Shown here piece after piece: positions 1 to 8,921 of a DNA stretch of 64,000 bases. This DNA comes from DATKHR01 sp036557365 (GTDB lineage: Bacteria > Acidobacteriota > Vicinamibacteria > Vicinamibacterales > CAVVIG01). The DNA lies in contig DATBHR010000055.1 of NCBI GenBank assembly GCA_036557365.1, positions 62,001 through 126,000 of the forward strand. Reading direction: 5' to 3'. The notes under the pieces were generated by a model that was not told where the DNA came from, ran no database searches, and worked only from the letters and a program-made list of their open reading frames with translations. Numbering within the stretch: the stretch's first letter is position 1; every line of letters begins with the position of its first letter. A program made the translations under genes and the position numbers.

Positions 1-119
1 CGCAATTGATGCTTGTGCAAATCAAACGCCACACGCGCCTCAACTGCGCGTAGTTCGAGACACACGTCGGCCGCATCGCGGCGTCCAACCGCGAGTGCGG
101 GCTGGCAATCTGAGAGAAG
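1..119. other. Non-coding edge segment
   Basis: I see no supportable gene, hairpin or repeat here. It lies downstream of the minus-strand ferritin-like gene. Open frames across it are short, arginine-rich and antisense in character. Confidence 0.5.
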
Positions 120-599
120 TTATCTGCGGGACACGTCGGGTGGATCTTCGCCGAGCGCTGTCGCGAGATCGATCAGGTGCTCCTGCTCCTGCCGCAGAAT
201 TTCTCGAATGTCCTCGGCGATCGCGTACTCACCGAGCTGCTCGCAGTCGCCCACGCGATCGCGGTACGCGAGGATCGTCTGGCGCTCGTTCTCCAGATCG
301 GCGCGCAGCATCGTTTCAGCGTCCTCGGATTGCTTGACCGGTTTGGGCGATACCGTCGGCATGCCGCCGAGATAGTCGATGTGTTTCGAGATCTTGAGCG
401 CGTGACTCAGCTCCTCGGCCGCATGCACTTCGAGCTCGCGCGCGATGCTCATGTACTCGGCGCCCTTGAGGACCTGCGAATAAATCACGTACGCGATGAT
501 CGCCTGGTATTCGCGCGAGAGATCGTCGTTCAGCTTGTCGATCAACGTCTTACGGTTGGGTGTCCCCGGCTGACTGTCGCGCTTGTCGTTTTTCGCCAT
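120..599 (-). CDS. Ferritin-like / bacterioferritin-type diiron protein
   Basis: This is a 159-residue four-helix protein of the ferritin-like superfamily, probably cytoplasmic and involved in iron binding or oxidation. Candidate diiron ligands sit where the family expects them: E30 (REYQ), E63-x-x-H66 (AEELSH), E103/E105 (ENER) and E138-x-x-H141 (EQEH). The ATG at 599 is chosen because it follows a GGAGG about 6 nt upstream and starts just before the first helix; a longer frame to 734 overlaps the GMC gene and reads as low-complexity sequence. It is 65 bp downstream of the GMC oxidoreductase on the same strand and may be cotranscribed. The exact subfamily (bacterioferritin versus DUF892-like) is not resolved. 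Confidence 0.85.
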   Translation of the reverse strand: MAKNDKRDSQPGTPNRKTLIDKLNDDLSREYQAIIAYVIYSQVLKGAEYMSIARELEVHAAEELSHALKISKHIDYLGGMPTVSPKPVKQSEDAETMLRADLENERQTILAYRDRVGDCEQLGEYAIAEDIREILRQEQEHLIDLATALGEDPPDVSRR

Positions 600-664
600 C
601 GTCGCCTCCGCTCCCCGCTGGGTAAGCGAAATCGACGCCAACGGCGATTGAAGCTCGAGCGTAG

Positions 665-2392
665 TCAGACGGAGCCGGACTTCACGCGCGCGATGCTGTT
701 CCAGTTCTTGATCAGATGGTCGGCCGTGCGCCACGCGAGCGCCTGGACCGTGAGCGTCGGGTTGCGCGCGCCGCTCGTCCCCATCGTCGACGCGCCGAGG
801 ACGCCGAGGTTAGGCGCTTCGTGGGAGAAGCCGAAGCGGTTCACGACGTTGGTCTCGACGTTGTCGCCCATGCGTGTGCCGCCGTACGCGTGCGTCGACA
901 CGCCCATCGCGCCGCCGACCGGAGCGCGCTGGACCGCGACGGCGCCCGCCTCGCGATACCACTGCTCCATCTTGTCCTGCGAGAACGCGGCGATCTTCCG
1001 TTCGTTCTCCTTGAACTCGGCGGTCACGCGGCAGACGGGAAACCCATGCGGATCTTTGACCGCCGGATCAAGGTCCAGGTAGTTGTCTTCATACGGCAGC
1101 GTCGTCTTCTGAATGTAGGAGCTGTGCGAGCGATCGGCGTTCTCCTTGATGAACGCCTTCCAGGCCGATCCCCACGCTGGCGCGCGGCCGAACGTGCTCA
1201 TCCCGGCAGCCGAGATCGGTCGCCGATCCGACATCGCCCAGAGATTCGCACCCCCGATGAAATCGACGCCCGAGTGATCGAAGTTGTCGTCCGCCCAGTC
1301 GTCCACGGCGACGCCCTGCGCCGGCAATCCGTACCAGCTGTGCAGATCCCACGGAAAGAGCGCCGACACCGGCGCGCCCTGGTGATGGCTGAAGTAGTGG
1401 CGACCGACCTGACCATGATTGTTGGACAGCCCTTTCGGAAACGCCTTGGACGTCGAGAGCAGCAGCAGGCGCGTGTTTTCGTACGTAAAGCTCGCGAGCA
1501 GGACCGCCTTCGACGGCTGAAAGTACTCCGTGCCGTCCGTCAGGTAGGTCACGCCGGTCACGCGTCCCGCATCGTCCACTTCGATTTTCGTCACGTGCGC
1601 GCGCGTGACGACCTTCAGGCGCCCTGTCGACTGTGCTTTGGGAATTGTCGTGACCGCCGTCGAGTTCTTGGCGTCGACGTGACAGCCTCCGCGATTGCAG
1701 AAGCCGTGGTACATGCACCCCGATCGATTCTGATATGCGCGCGAATTGATCGCAGCAGGACCGGGAAATGGATGCCAGCCAGCGGAACGAGCGGCGGCCG
1801 TCATCTTTTCGATGAACGCGGTCGCCCGAAGCGGCGGCATCGGATAGGGCCGCTTTCGCGGCGCCTCAAACGGATTCCCACGCGGATCGATCGTGCCGTC
1901 GATGTTTCCGGCCTGCCCCGACACGCCGACCTCGTATTCAATCTTGTCGTAGTACGGCTCGAGCTCGTCGATCCCGAACGGCCAGTCTTCGACCGTGGAT
2001 CCTTTCGGAATCCGAGAAGCACCGTATCGCCGCTTCGTTTCCGACACGACCTTGAAATCCCACGGGTTCAGCCGCCAGCTCTGCGCCCAGTAGTGCAGCG
2101 TCGTGCCGCCGACGCCATTCTGCATAGGATGAATCGTCCCGCGCGGACCAGTCGGCGACGAGCTCGTGGCGCGCGACGTCGGGATCTCCTGATTCGCTTT
2201 CTGCACCGCCTGCGGCCATCCGCGGTAGTTGTTGCGGAGCTCGTCGGGTGCGAAATCCTTCCGCGTGAGCAGGCTGCCCGCCTCGAGGCCGATGACTTCG
2301 AGCCCGGCCTGCGCGAGCGGAAGGGCCGCGACGCCTCCCGCGGCGCCCAGCCCGATGACGACGACATCGGTTTCTTTAAGCCTCGTGGTCAT
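665..2392 (-). CDS. GMC-family FAD-dependent oxidoreductase (gluconate 2-dehydrogenase flavoprotein-like)
   Basis: The 575-residue flavoprotein is the likely large subunit of a periplasmic dehydrogenase. It opens with a Rossmann FAD motif (VVVIGLGAAGG, about residues 10-20) and has the GMC signature region near 95 (NGVGGTTLHYWAQS). The C-terminal GMC domain carries GGTRMG and the final FAD-binding segment (GASTMGTSGARNPTLTVQAL) near 540. It has no signal peptide of its own. Its start overlaps the Tat-signal small subunit by 17 bp, which fits translational coupling and the co-export known for gluconate-dehydrogenase-type complexes. No cytochrome c subunit is adjacent, so the electron acceptor and the substrate are unknown. 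Confidence 0.92.
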   Translation of the reverse strand: MTTRLKETDVVVIGLGAAGGVAALPLAQAGLEVIGLEAGSLLTRKDFAPDELRNNYRGWPQAVQKANQEIPTSRATSSSPTGPRGTIHPMQNGVGGTTLHYWAQSWRLNPWDFKVVSETKRRYGASRIPKGSTVEDWPFGIDELEPYYDKIEYEVGVSGQAGNIDGTIDPRGNPFEAPRKRPYPMPPLRATAFIEKMTAAARSAGWHPFPGPAAINSRAYQNRSGCMYHGFCNRGGCHVDAKNSTAVTTIPKAQSTGRLKVVTRAHVTKIEVDDAGRVTGVTYLTDGTEYFQPSKAVLLASFTYENTRLLLLSTSKAFPKGLSNNHGQVGRHYFSHHQGAPVSALFPWDLHSWYGLPAQGVAVDDWADDNFDHSGVDFIGGANLWAMSDRRPISAAGMSTFGRAPAWGSAWKAFIKENADRSHSSYIQKTTLPYEDNYLDLDPAVKDPHGFPVCRVTAEFKENERKIAAFSQDKMEQWYREAGAVAVQRAPVGGAMGVSTHAYGGTRMGDNVETNVVNRFGFSHEAPNLGVLGASTMGTSGARNPTLTVQALAWRTADHLIKNWNSIARVKSGSV

Positions 2393-3056
2393 GGGACGCC
2401 TTCGTGAAGGAATCGTACGAGTAGGCCGACTTGTGATTCGACTTCAGCTGGCCGTGTTCGAGCGCCTGCTGGTCGGCCGCCGTCACCATCGTCCGCACGC
2501 CGGGATACCCGACGAGATCCCACCCGACGAAGTTGGCGTTGCCTCCGTAGTACGGATCGCCGAACGTGCCCTGATGGGTGTGGTTCAGCACCATCGCGAA
2601 GAACGCCGCCGAGCTGCCGGTGAAACCTGTCGCCGCGCCGGTTTCGACGTCGATGAGCACCGAATCCTGATCCGTCGGCGACAGCTTCGTGAACGCTTCA
2701 CCGCGAGACGACTGCGCATATCGATCCAGCGCGGCGAGTCCGCTCGTGTACGCCTGATGCGAGCTTGCGAGCGCACCACCGAGCGCTCGGTCGATGTAGT
2801 GGACGGCCTGTGCCTCGGTCGCGCCTGGCCCGTGCTCGTCGGTCGGAATCAGGCGCGCGGCGATAGCGTCCATGAGCCCGGCTTCTGCGGCAGTGAAATG
2901 CTCGAGCGGCAGACGCTGCGCGCCCGACTGCGTTGCGATGCCGACATCGCGTGTCGCACGCACCGCGCCCGGCGATGCGCCGAGGTCGACGACGGGCGCG
3001 ACCGCGGCAACCGCGCTCACGCGTTTGAGCAGATCGCGTCGTGAAATGAACGTCAT
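2376..3056 (-). CDS. Gluconate 2-dehydrogenase subunit 3-like protein, Tat signal
   Basis: This 226-residue exported protein matches the gluconate_2-dh3 small-subunit type. The N-terminus has a twin-arginine motif (SRRDLLKRV) followed by an alanine/valine-rich hydrophobic stretch to about residue 30. The mature part contains the typical helical segments (AEAGLMDAIAARLIPTDEHG) and a C-terminal NFVGWDLVGYPG motif. The ATG at 3056 overlaps the stop of the upstream ankyrin-PEBP gene as ATGA, and its own end overlaps the GMC subunit by 17 bp. A longer reading in this frame would run into the PEBP domain of the neighbour, so it is rejected. It probably chaperones and exports the GMC flavoprotein. 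Confidence 0.88.
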   Translation of the reverse strand: MTFISRRDLLKRVSAVAAVAPVVDLGASPGAVRATRDVGIATQSGAQRLPLEHFTAAEAGLMDAIAARLIPTDEHGPGATEAQAVHYIDRALGGALASSHQAYTSGLAALDRYAQSSRGEAFTKLSPTDQDSVLIDVETGAATGFTGSSAAFFAMVLNHTHQGTFGDPYYGGNANFVGWDLVGYPGVRTMVTAADQQALEHGQLKSNHKSAYSYDSFTKASHDHEA

Positions 3057-4426
3057 GGTTTTCTTTCGTAAGTGGCGACCAGCTCGCCTTTGGCCAGGAC
3101 GTGATCCTTGATCGCGTTCAACAGGTCGGCGCGGGTCATCCCCGTCGTCAGATCGCCAACGTCGAGCGCGTAGACGACGAAGTGATAATGATGCGTTTTT
3201 CCGGACGGCGGAGCCGGACCGCGGTAGAACGGCCGGCGGAACCCGGAGATTCCTTGAACGGCGCCAGCGACTTCCGACGGCATCGCCGCATTCGGCTCGA
3301 ACGGAATGTTCTCTGGCAGTCCGGCGGCTTTTGCCGGGATGTTGTAGATGACCCAGTGAACGAACGGCGGTGGGTTCCCGGCATCCGGATCTTCGCAGAC
3401 GACGGCGAACGAAGCGACGCCAGTGGGGACATTGGCCCAATGCAGCGCCGGCGAGATGTTGTGGCCATCCGCGGTGTGATCGCGCGGGATCGGCTCGCCG
3501 TTCTTCAGCGTCGGGCTCGAGACGGCGATCACCGGCGCCTGCGCGGCACGCGCCTTTTTGAACATCTCCGCAATTTCCTCGCGGTTCGCCATCGTCGCGT
3601 ACATCCAGGCTGTACGTCCGAGCGAATCCTCGATCTGCATGTCCGCGCCCTTGTCGAGCAATCGCTGGACGACGGCCGGATGGTCTGACGCAGTGGCCTT
3701 CGTGAGCGCCGTTGAGCCTTCGCTGTTTCGCGCGTTCACGTCGGCGCCGTGCGCGAGCAGCAGATCGACCGTCTCGACACAGTCGCCACCGGCCGCGACG
3801 ATGAGCGGCGTGGTGCCGGAGTCGTTGACGTTGACGTTCATCCCGCCGGCCAGAAAGGAGCGGACGACCGGTGTGTGGCAGCGTCCCGCTGCCAGGATCA
3901 TCTCGATCGTCCTGGCCTTCGCGCCGTGCTTCTGCAAGGCGTCGGCGGCGTCCGCGTTCCCTTCGGCGGCGGCGTAGGTCAACGCCGTGCCGCCGGACGC
4001 GTCTTCAGTCGCCACCGGAGCGCCCGCTTTGAGCAGCGCGTCGACCGCTGTCATGCTGCCGCTCGACGCGGCAGCCATCAACGCGGTTCTCCCCTGACTG
4101 TCCTGCGCGCCCACGTCGGCCTTGGCAGCCACGAGCGGAACGACCGCGTCCCCGTAGCCGCCGACGCACGCCATCATCAGTGCCGTCACGCCGCCGGTCG
4201 CTTTCGCGTTCACGCTGGCGCCGTGCGCAAGGAGCAGACGCACCATGTCGGCTCGCCCAGCCGACGCTGCTCGCATGAGCGGCGTGACGCCGTCCGCGCC
4301 CTTCGCGTCGACCTCTGCCCCGCCGGCAATGAGCGTCCGGACCTCCTCCACTTTCCCGAGAACTACCGCGTCGTCGATCGGAGGCGTCGATCCCTGGAGC
4401 GCGATCCACAGCAGCGCAGCGATCAC
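3053..4426 (-). CDS. Ankyrin-repeat protein fused to a PEBP (YbhB/YbcL-type) domain
   Basis: The 457-residue protein starts with a short hydrophobic segment (about residues 1-13, possibly a signal). About eight ankyrin repeats follow, to about residue 280, with TPLMRAA, TALMAAA and TPLIVAA helices and LLLAHGADVNA loops. It ends with a phosphatidylethanolamine-binding-protein domain of about 160 residues (NISPALHW, CEDPDA, FVHWVIYNIP, HHYHFVVYAL). The GTG start at 4426 overlaps the stop of the M28-like gene as GTGA. The upstream extension in this frame is arginine-rich shadow inside that gene. Ankyrin repeats suggest protein binding and PEBP-like domains bind phosphate or lipid ligands. The role of the fusion in this dehydrogenase operon is unknown. 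Confidence 0.88.
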   Translation of the reverse strand: MIAALLWIALQGSTPPIDDAVVLGKVEEVRTLIAGGAEVDAKGADGVTPLMRAASAGRADMVRLLLAHGASVNAKATGGVTALMMACVGGYGDAVVPLVAAKADVGAQDSQGRTALMAAASSGSMTAVDALLKAGAPVATEDASGGTALTYAAAEGNADAADALQKHGAKARTIEMILAAGRCHTPVVRSFLAGGMNVNVNDSGTTPLIVAAGGDCVETVDLLLAHGADVNARNSEGSTALTKATASDHPAVVQRLLDKGADMQIEDSLGRTAWMYATMANREEIAEMFKKARAAQAPVIAVSSPTLKNGEPIPRDHTADGHNISPALHWANVPTGVASFAVVCEDPDAGNPPPFVHWVIYNIPAKAAGLPENIPFEPNAAMPSEVAGAVQGISGFRRPFYRGPAPPSGKTHHYHFVVYALDVGDLTTGMTRADLLNAIKDHVLAKGELVATYERKP

Positions 4427-5889
4427 CCCTTGAGCTCCGCGGCGCTGAGACCGTTGATCTGGTGAACGAGCTTGGCGAACACGGTGATTTGACTGTGCAT
4501 CAGCTCGGGGCTCATCTTGCTGATGCAGGCGTCGGCAGGCGCAGCCAGCAGATAGTTTGGTTGCGGAATGTAGCCGATGGTCGGAATGCCGGCGCGCGAG
4601 AGACTGTTGCCCTCGCCGAGGAATCCGCCGTTCACCGGGTTGACGACGGCTGCGCGATCGAGACTGCCGTCCAGCGAATCGGCCAGCGCCTTTGCCATTC
4701 CAGCGTTCGGCGTGATCGCGACGCTCCACTCATTCTTTCCGGTCGCGGCGTAGTGGTCGGGCGCGACGTCGAGCCACTCGCGGCAGCCAAGATGCTCCAC
4801 CGTCACCGCTGCCACCGCCCGCTTGACGAGATCAGGATGCTTTTCGATGAACCCGCGGATCGACGGCACCCACGGCCCAGCGAAATGGCCTGTCGTCATC
4901 GGGAAGACGAGCGTGCGTCTGCGTTGCGCTTTCGGGATCTTCGAAAAGTACTTCGCCAGTGCGAGCAGCCCGAGCGCGCCGTTTTCCTCCGTCGCATTCG
5001 GACCGTCGGTATGCGTGTTGAGGATCACGACTTCGTCGCCGGCGCCCGGCAGCACCGCGATGACCGTATCAGTGGGCGTGTCGGGCGTGACCGTCGCGGT
5101 CAAGGTCAACGTGAACGTGTCGCGGCGTGCCGCGTGTTCGCGCAGCTTTACACCGGTCGATCGATCGACGTACACACCGGGGATCCCCTGCGGCGGCCGT
5201 GAGAATGGCGTGTACTGATCGCGCGCGTTCTCGTCGGACACATCGGTCCACGCGATGACGACGCCGATCGCGCCGGCTTTGTGAAACGGCGTGAGGTCGC
5301 TGATCGCCGCACGGGCGGGCCGGACGACCGACGGAAACGATTCGCCTGCCGGATGAATCGCCCACGGCGTATAGAGATGCGACCAGTCACGCGCGTTGAC
5401 CGCGAAGTCGACGAGCGCAATCCGACCGTTCACGGCGGACAGATCGGGCTTCGGATGCGTGCCGGCGTAGACGAGCTCGCCCGTGACGCCGGACGTGGAC
5501 GTCTCGCCCGAGTACGGAAAATATGACGAGATGGGAAACGACCCGGACGGCTTGCTGCCGCCGCCCTCGCCAGCCGCCTCGACGCGTTCGAGGCGAACTC
5601 GATCACCGGGTCCTACTTCCCACCGCGGAAGCGTATAGCGATCGCGCTGCACCTCGAGGCCGAACGACGTCATCGAACGCGCGAGAAAGTCGACGAACTC
5701 GGTGTGCGCCTTGTTGCCGGTGTACTTCGGCCCGAGCTGCGCCATCCACTTCTGTTGATCCCAGATTTCGTGTTGCGACGGGAGCAGATCCGATTTGAAT
5801 CCATCCGGCGCCGCAGCGCGCAGGCGCGGAACACCCAGGGCTGACATCGCCGCGGTCCATTTCAGGAAGCTGCGTCGCGAATACGCCAT
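4423..5889 (-). CDS. M28-family peptidase-like exported protein with atypical active site
   Basis: The 488-residue protein has a Tat-type signal (SRRSFLKWTAAMSALG, residues 4-19), a PA-like inserted region, and an M28 core recognisable by ILNTHTDG and the helix ENGALGLLALAKYF. The ATG at 5889 is preceded by GAGAGGA at good spacing. Two expected features are altered: the Asp-Asp after the first His-x-Asp is Glu-Glu-Asn, and the usual Glu-Glu catalytic pair before GLLGS is replaced by MTTGHFAG. Catalysis is therefore doubtful. It is first in a tightly overlapping minus-strand operon with the ankyrin-PEBP and GMC genes. It could be a binding protein of M28 descent rather than an aminopeptidase. 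Confidence 0.82.
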   Translation of the reverse strand: MAYSRRSFLKWTAAMSALGVPRLRAAAPDGFKSDLLPSQHEIWDQQKWMAQLGPKYTGNKAHTEFVDFLARSMTSFGLEVQRDRYTLPRWEVGPGDRVRLERVEAAGEGGGSKPSGSFPISSYFPYSGETSTSGVTGELVYAGTHPKPDLSAVNGRIALVDFAVNARDWSHLYTPWAIHPAGESFPSVVRPARAAISDLTPFHKAGAIGVVIAWTDVSDENARDQYTPFSRPPQGIPGVYVDRSTGVKLREHAARRDTFTLTLTATVTPDTPTDTVIAVLPGAGDEVVILNTHTDGPNATEENGALGLLALAKYFSKIPKAQRRRTLVFPMTTGHFAGPWVPSIRGFIEKHPDLVKRAVAAVTVEHLGCREWLDVAPDHYAATGKNEWSVAITPNAGMAKALADSLDGSLDRAAVVNPVNGGFLGEGNSLSRAGIPTIGYIPQPNYLLAAPADACISKMSPELMHSQITVFAKLVHQINGLSAAELKG

Positions 5890-5945
5890 AATCCTCTCGC
5901 CGGCAGGCTGTGCTCGGGCCGCCATACCTTAACACGGGAGGCTTC
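5890..5945. promoter_or_regulatory. Divergent intergenic region
   Basis: This 56-bp gap separates the minus-strand dehydrogenase operon from the plus-strand secreted protein. Each side has a clear Shine-Dalgarno sequence (GAGAGGA on minus, GGGAGG on plus). Promoters for both directions must lie here or inside the gene starts. I cannot assign hexamers with confidence. Confidence 0.4.
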
Positions 5946-6638
5946 ATGCTGCTCCGCGCCTACATTGTCCTCTCGTCGCTGACGCTCGTCGCGTTGTGCA
6001 CGGCTGCGTTCCGACAAGCTCGTCCCCAGAATCTCGGCGAGATCAACGTCGAGCGCATCAACGTCATCGACCGCGACGGGACGCTCAGGCTCGTCCTCGC
6101 CGACAAAGATCGCATGCACCCGGGCGTCGTCAACGGCGTCACGATCGATCGCGCGCGGCCGACGGCGGGTCTCATCTTCTTCAACGACGAGGGCGACGAA
6201 GTCGGCGGCCTGACGTACACCGGCTCGATCCGGAACGGCGAACGCAACGCGTCCGGATCGCTGACGTTCGATCAGCTGAAACAGGATCAGACGGTTGGAC
6301 TGCGATACATCGAGGAACACGGAAAGCGCTCGGCCGGCCTCGAGGTCTGGGATCGATCCGATGCCCCGATTTCGGACCTGATCGAACAGCTCAACGCCGC
6401 AAACACGATCGCGGATCCCGTTGCGCGTGAAGAAGCCGTCAAGGCGGTGCGGGCCAAAGCACCGCCGCCGCCTCGCCGCGTCTTCGTCGGCAAGGACACC
6501 GATCGTTCGGCGGCGATTGCCCTCGCGGACGCAGCCGGCAATCCGCGCCTGAAACTGATCGTCGAAGGCGACGGCCAGGCGCGGATTGAATTTCTCGACG
6601 GCCACGGCAAGGTCACCCGTCGCGTTCTGCCCGAATGA
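5946..6638 (+). CDS. Secreted or membrane-anchored hypothetical protein
   Basis: The 230-residue protein has a hydrophobic N-terminus (LLRAYIVLSSLTLVALCTAAF, a signal or anchor) and a beta-rich remainder. Two segments (INVIDRDGTLRLVLADKDR and IALADAAGNPRLKLIVEGDG) look like related beta units, suggesting an internal repeat. The ATG at 5946 follows GGGAGG with a short spacer. It overlaps the DUF983 gene by ATGA, so the two are coupled. I do not recognise a named family and assign no function. Confidence 0.8.
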   Translation: MLLRAYIVLSSLTLVALCTAAFRQARPQNLGEINVERINVIDRDGTLRLVLADKDRMHPGVVNGVTIDRARPTAGLIFFNDEGDEVGGLTYTGSIRNGERNASGSLTFDQLKQDQTVGLRYIEEHGKRSAGLEVWDRSDAPISDLIEQLNAANTIADPVAREEAVKAVRAKAPPPPRRVFVGKDTDRSAAIALADAAGNPRLKLIVEGDGQARIEFLDGHGKVTRRVLPE

Positions 6639-7027
6639 CGCCCGGAATCATTCGCACGGCCCTCGGGCGCGGCGTCCGAAAGCGCTGCCCGCATTGCGGA
6701 CAGGGTCCGTTGTTCTCTGGATGGGCGCATCACCTCGAACGCTGCAACGTCTGCGGGCTCGTGTACGAGCGAAATTCCGGCGACACGTGGGCGTTCACGA
6801 TCATCGGCGACCGACTGCCGCTCGGCGCACTCGTGGTGCTCGTCTACTTCGGCGTGTTCCGGGCAAACCGGACGCTCGGCCTGATCATCTTCCTGCTGAT
6901 CGGCATCCTCTTCGTATGGACCTCGCCGAACCGATGGGGTATCGGCATCGCGCTGCACTACCTCTCGCGCGTCTACTGGCCGGATCCTTCTGATCCGATT
7001 CCCACAGAGGTTCCAACTCGGCGATAG
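6635..7027 (+). CDS. DUF983-family zinc-ribbon membrane protein
   Basis: The 130-residue protein begins with a zinc-ribbon (CPHCGQGPLFSG near residue 18, then CNVCGL near 37). It has two adjacent membrane segments (GALVVLVYFGVF and LGLIIFLLIGILFVW), the known DUF983 architecture. The start overlaps the stop of the upstream gene by 4 bp. The family is unknown in function but is often found near respiratory or lipid genes. Here only the upstream secreted protein is clearly linked. Confidence 0.85.
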   Translation: MTPGIIRTALGRGVRKRCPHCGQGPLFSGWAHHLERCNVCGLVYERNSGDTWAFTIIGDRLPLGALVVLVYFGVFRANRTLGLIIFLLIGILFVWTSPNRWGIGIALHYLSRVYWPDPSDPIPTEVPTRR

Positions 7028-7094
7028 ACATTCTTTCGAGCGTCAACGAAGAGCATTCGTACACTCGGCGTCCGGTGGGCTAGACTCGGACGGG

Positions 7095-8921
7095 ATGTCC
7101 CACGAGCCTGCCGCGCCTGACGACGTTGACTTCTATCGCCAACTCGTCGAGCGCGCACCCGACGGCGTGATCGTCGTCCGCAACAGCCACATCACGTTCG
7201 CCAACATCGCCGCGTCCCGCCTGCTCACGAATGGCGACGTCCGGCAGATTTTGGGCAGGCCTTTACCACATGTTGTCCAAACGGGCGACCGCGACGGCCT
7301 CGTCGAAAGTCTCCTCCGCTGGCAGTCGGGACAGGACTCTCCGCCGCTCGACGTACGGACGACAGCCGATGGCCCGTCCATGGACATCGAGCTCGAGGGC
7401 GTTCCGCTTGGCGACGACCGTGCGCTCATCGTCGTCCACGACGTCTCGGCGCGCGCGAAGGCCGAGGCTGCGCTTCGAGAGAGCGAAGAGCGGCTGACCT
7501 TGGCGGTCGCCGGCGCGCAGGAAGGCGTCTGGGACTGGAATCTCGAGACCGGCGACGTCGTGTACTCGCCGCGCTGGAAGCAGATGCTCGGCTACGACGA
7601 GGACGAAATCGAACCGCACGTCGGCGCGTGGCAGAGGCTGCTGCACCCTGACGATCTTCCGCGCGCGCGCGACGTCAACGAGCGCGTGATCGCCGGCGGC
7701 CGCCACTACGAAATGGAAGTCCGCCTTCGTCACAAGGACGGCCATTACGTGGACGTCCTGTCGCGAGGGTATCCGGTTCGACAAGCCGCCGATGGGCCGG
7801 TCGTACGGATCGTAGGTACGCATCTTGATTTGAGCGAACGCAAGCGCGCCGAAGCGGCTCTGCGCGAAAGCGAAGAACGTTTGCAACTCGCATTCGCCGG
7901 CGCGCTCGAAGGCGTCTGGGACTGGAATCTCGAAACCGACGCCGTCGTCTATTCGCCGAGGTGGAAGCAGATGCTCGGGTACGAGGACGACGAGATCGAA
8001 CCACACATCAGCGCGTGGGAGCGCCTGGTCCATCCCGACGATCGGCCAATTGCCGATCGCGCGCACGAGCGAGTCTCTCGAGGCGAACCCAACTACGAGG
8101 CTGAGTTCCGGATTCGGCACAAGGCCGGACATTACGTCCACGTCTGGTCGCGCGGGTTTCCCGTCCGTCGCGTCGCCGGCGGTCCCGTCGTCCGCATTGT
8201 CGGCACCCACTTCGACCTGACCGACCGGAAGCGCGCCGACGCCGAGCGCGCGCGCGCGGAGCTCTTGACGCGGATGGTGTTCGCGCAGGAAGACGAGCGG
8301 CGGCGGATCGCGCGCGAGATGCACGATCAATTTGGCGAACAGCTGACGACGCTTGGGCATCGCGTCCGCGCGCTGAAAGATGCGGTCGCTGGAAATCCTG
8401 AGCTCAGCCGCCATGTGGACGCGCTCGAGGATGTCGCACGGCGCCTGGACAATGACGTCGACCAGCTCGTGTGGGAGCTTCGCCCGACCGCGCTCGACGA
8501 TCTCGGGCTCGCGGCTGCGCTCGCGAACTACGTTACCGACTGGTCGGCGCGCGTCGGCACGCCGGCACAGGTTCACACCGCCGGCCTGCAGAGCGGCCGG
8601 CTCTCATCCGAAATCGAAACGACGCTCTACCGAATCGCGCAAGAGGCGTTGACAAACGTCGCGAAGCACGCTCGCGCGACGGCGGTCGATGTCATCCTCG
8701 AGCGGCGCGGCGAACAGGTCATGCTGATCGTGGAAGATAATGGCGTTGGCTTCGATGCGGGCGGTTCGGCCGGCTCGCGCGGCGGCTTTGGGCTCGTCGG
8801 CATGCGCGAACGTGCAGCGCTCGTGGAGGCGACGATCGAAATCGAGTCCGCCGTCGGCCGCGGCACCACGATCATCGTACGAATGAACACGCCCTCGACC
8901 ACGTTCCCGGAACATGCCTGA
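7095..8921 (+). CDS. Multi-PAS sensor histidine kinase (NarL/DegS type)
   Basis: The 608-residue soluble sensor has PAS1 at about 10-115, then two PAS/PAC units at about 130-255 and 258-385. The last two share long identical runs (VYSPRWKQMLGY, PVVRIVGTH) and are a recent internal duplication. A HisKA_3 dimerisation domain follows with the phospho-acceptor H410 in REMHDQFGE. The HATPase domain carries IAQEALTNVAKHA, EDNGVGF and GFGLVGMRERA. No membrane segment is visible, so a cytoplasmic ligand or redox signal is likely. A TAGACT hexamer 8 nt before the ATG suggests a very short leader. The response regulator overlaps its last 8 bp. Confidence 0.93.
   Translation: MSHEPAAPDDVDFYRQLVERAPDGVIVVRNSHITFANIAASRLLTNGDVRQILGRPLPHVVQTGDRDGLVESLLRWQSGQDSPPLDVRTTADGPSMDIELEGVPLGDDRALIVVHDVSARAKAEAALRESEERLTLAVAGAQEGVWDWNLETGDVVYSPRWKQMLGYDEDEIEPHVGAWQRLLHPDDLPRARDVNERVIAGGRHYEMEVRLRHKDGHYVDVLSRGYPVRQAADGPVVRIVGTHLDLSERKRAEAALRESEERLQLAFAGALEGVWDWNLETDAVVYSPRWKQMLGYEDDEIEPHISAWERLVHPDDRPIADRAHERVSRGEPNYEAEFRIRHKAGHYVHVWSRGFPVRRVAGGPVVRIVGTHFDLTDRKRADAERARAELLTRMVFAQEDERRRIAREMHDQFGEQLTTLGHRVRALKDAVAGNPELSRHVDALEDVARRLDNDVDQLVWELRPTALDDLGLAAALANYVTDWSARVGTPAQVHTAGLQSGRLSSEIETTLYRIAQEALTNVAKHARATAVDVILERRGEQVMLIVEDNGVGFDAGGSAGSRGGFGLVGMRERAALVEATIEIESAVGRGTTIIVRMNTPSTTFPEHA

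Noticed and set aside
716..2407. 563-codon open frame on the plus strand opposite the GMC gene
   Set aside because: Arginine-rich, no family motifs and fully antisense to a gene with clear FAD motifs. High GC content produces such frames.
7263..8576. 437-codon minus-strand frame opposite the sensor kinase
   Set aside because: Antisense shadow of the PAS repeats; its apparent internal repeat mirrors the PAS duplication.
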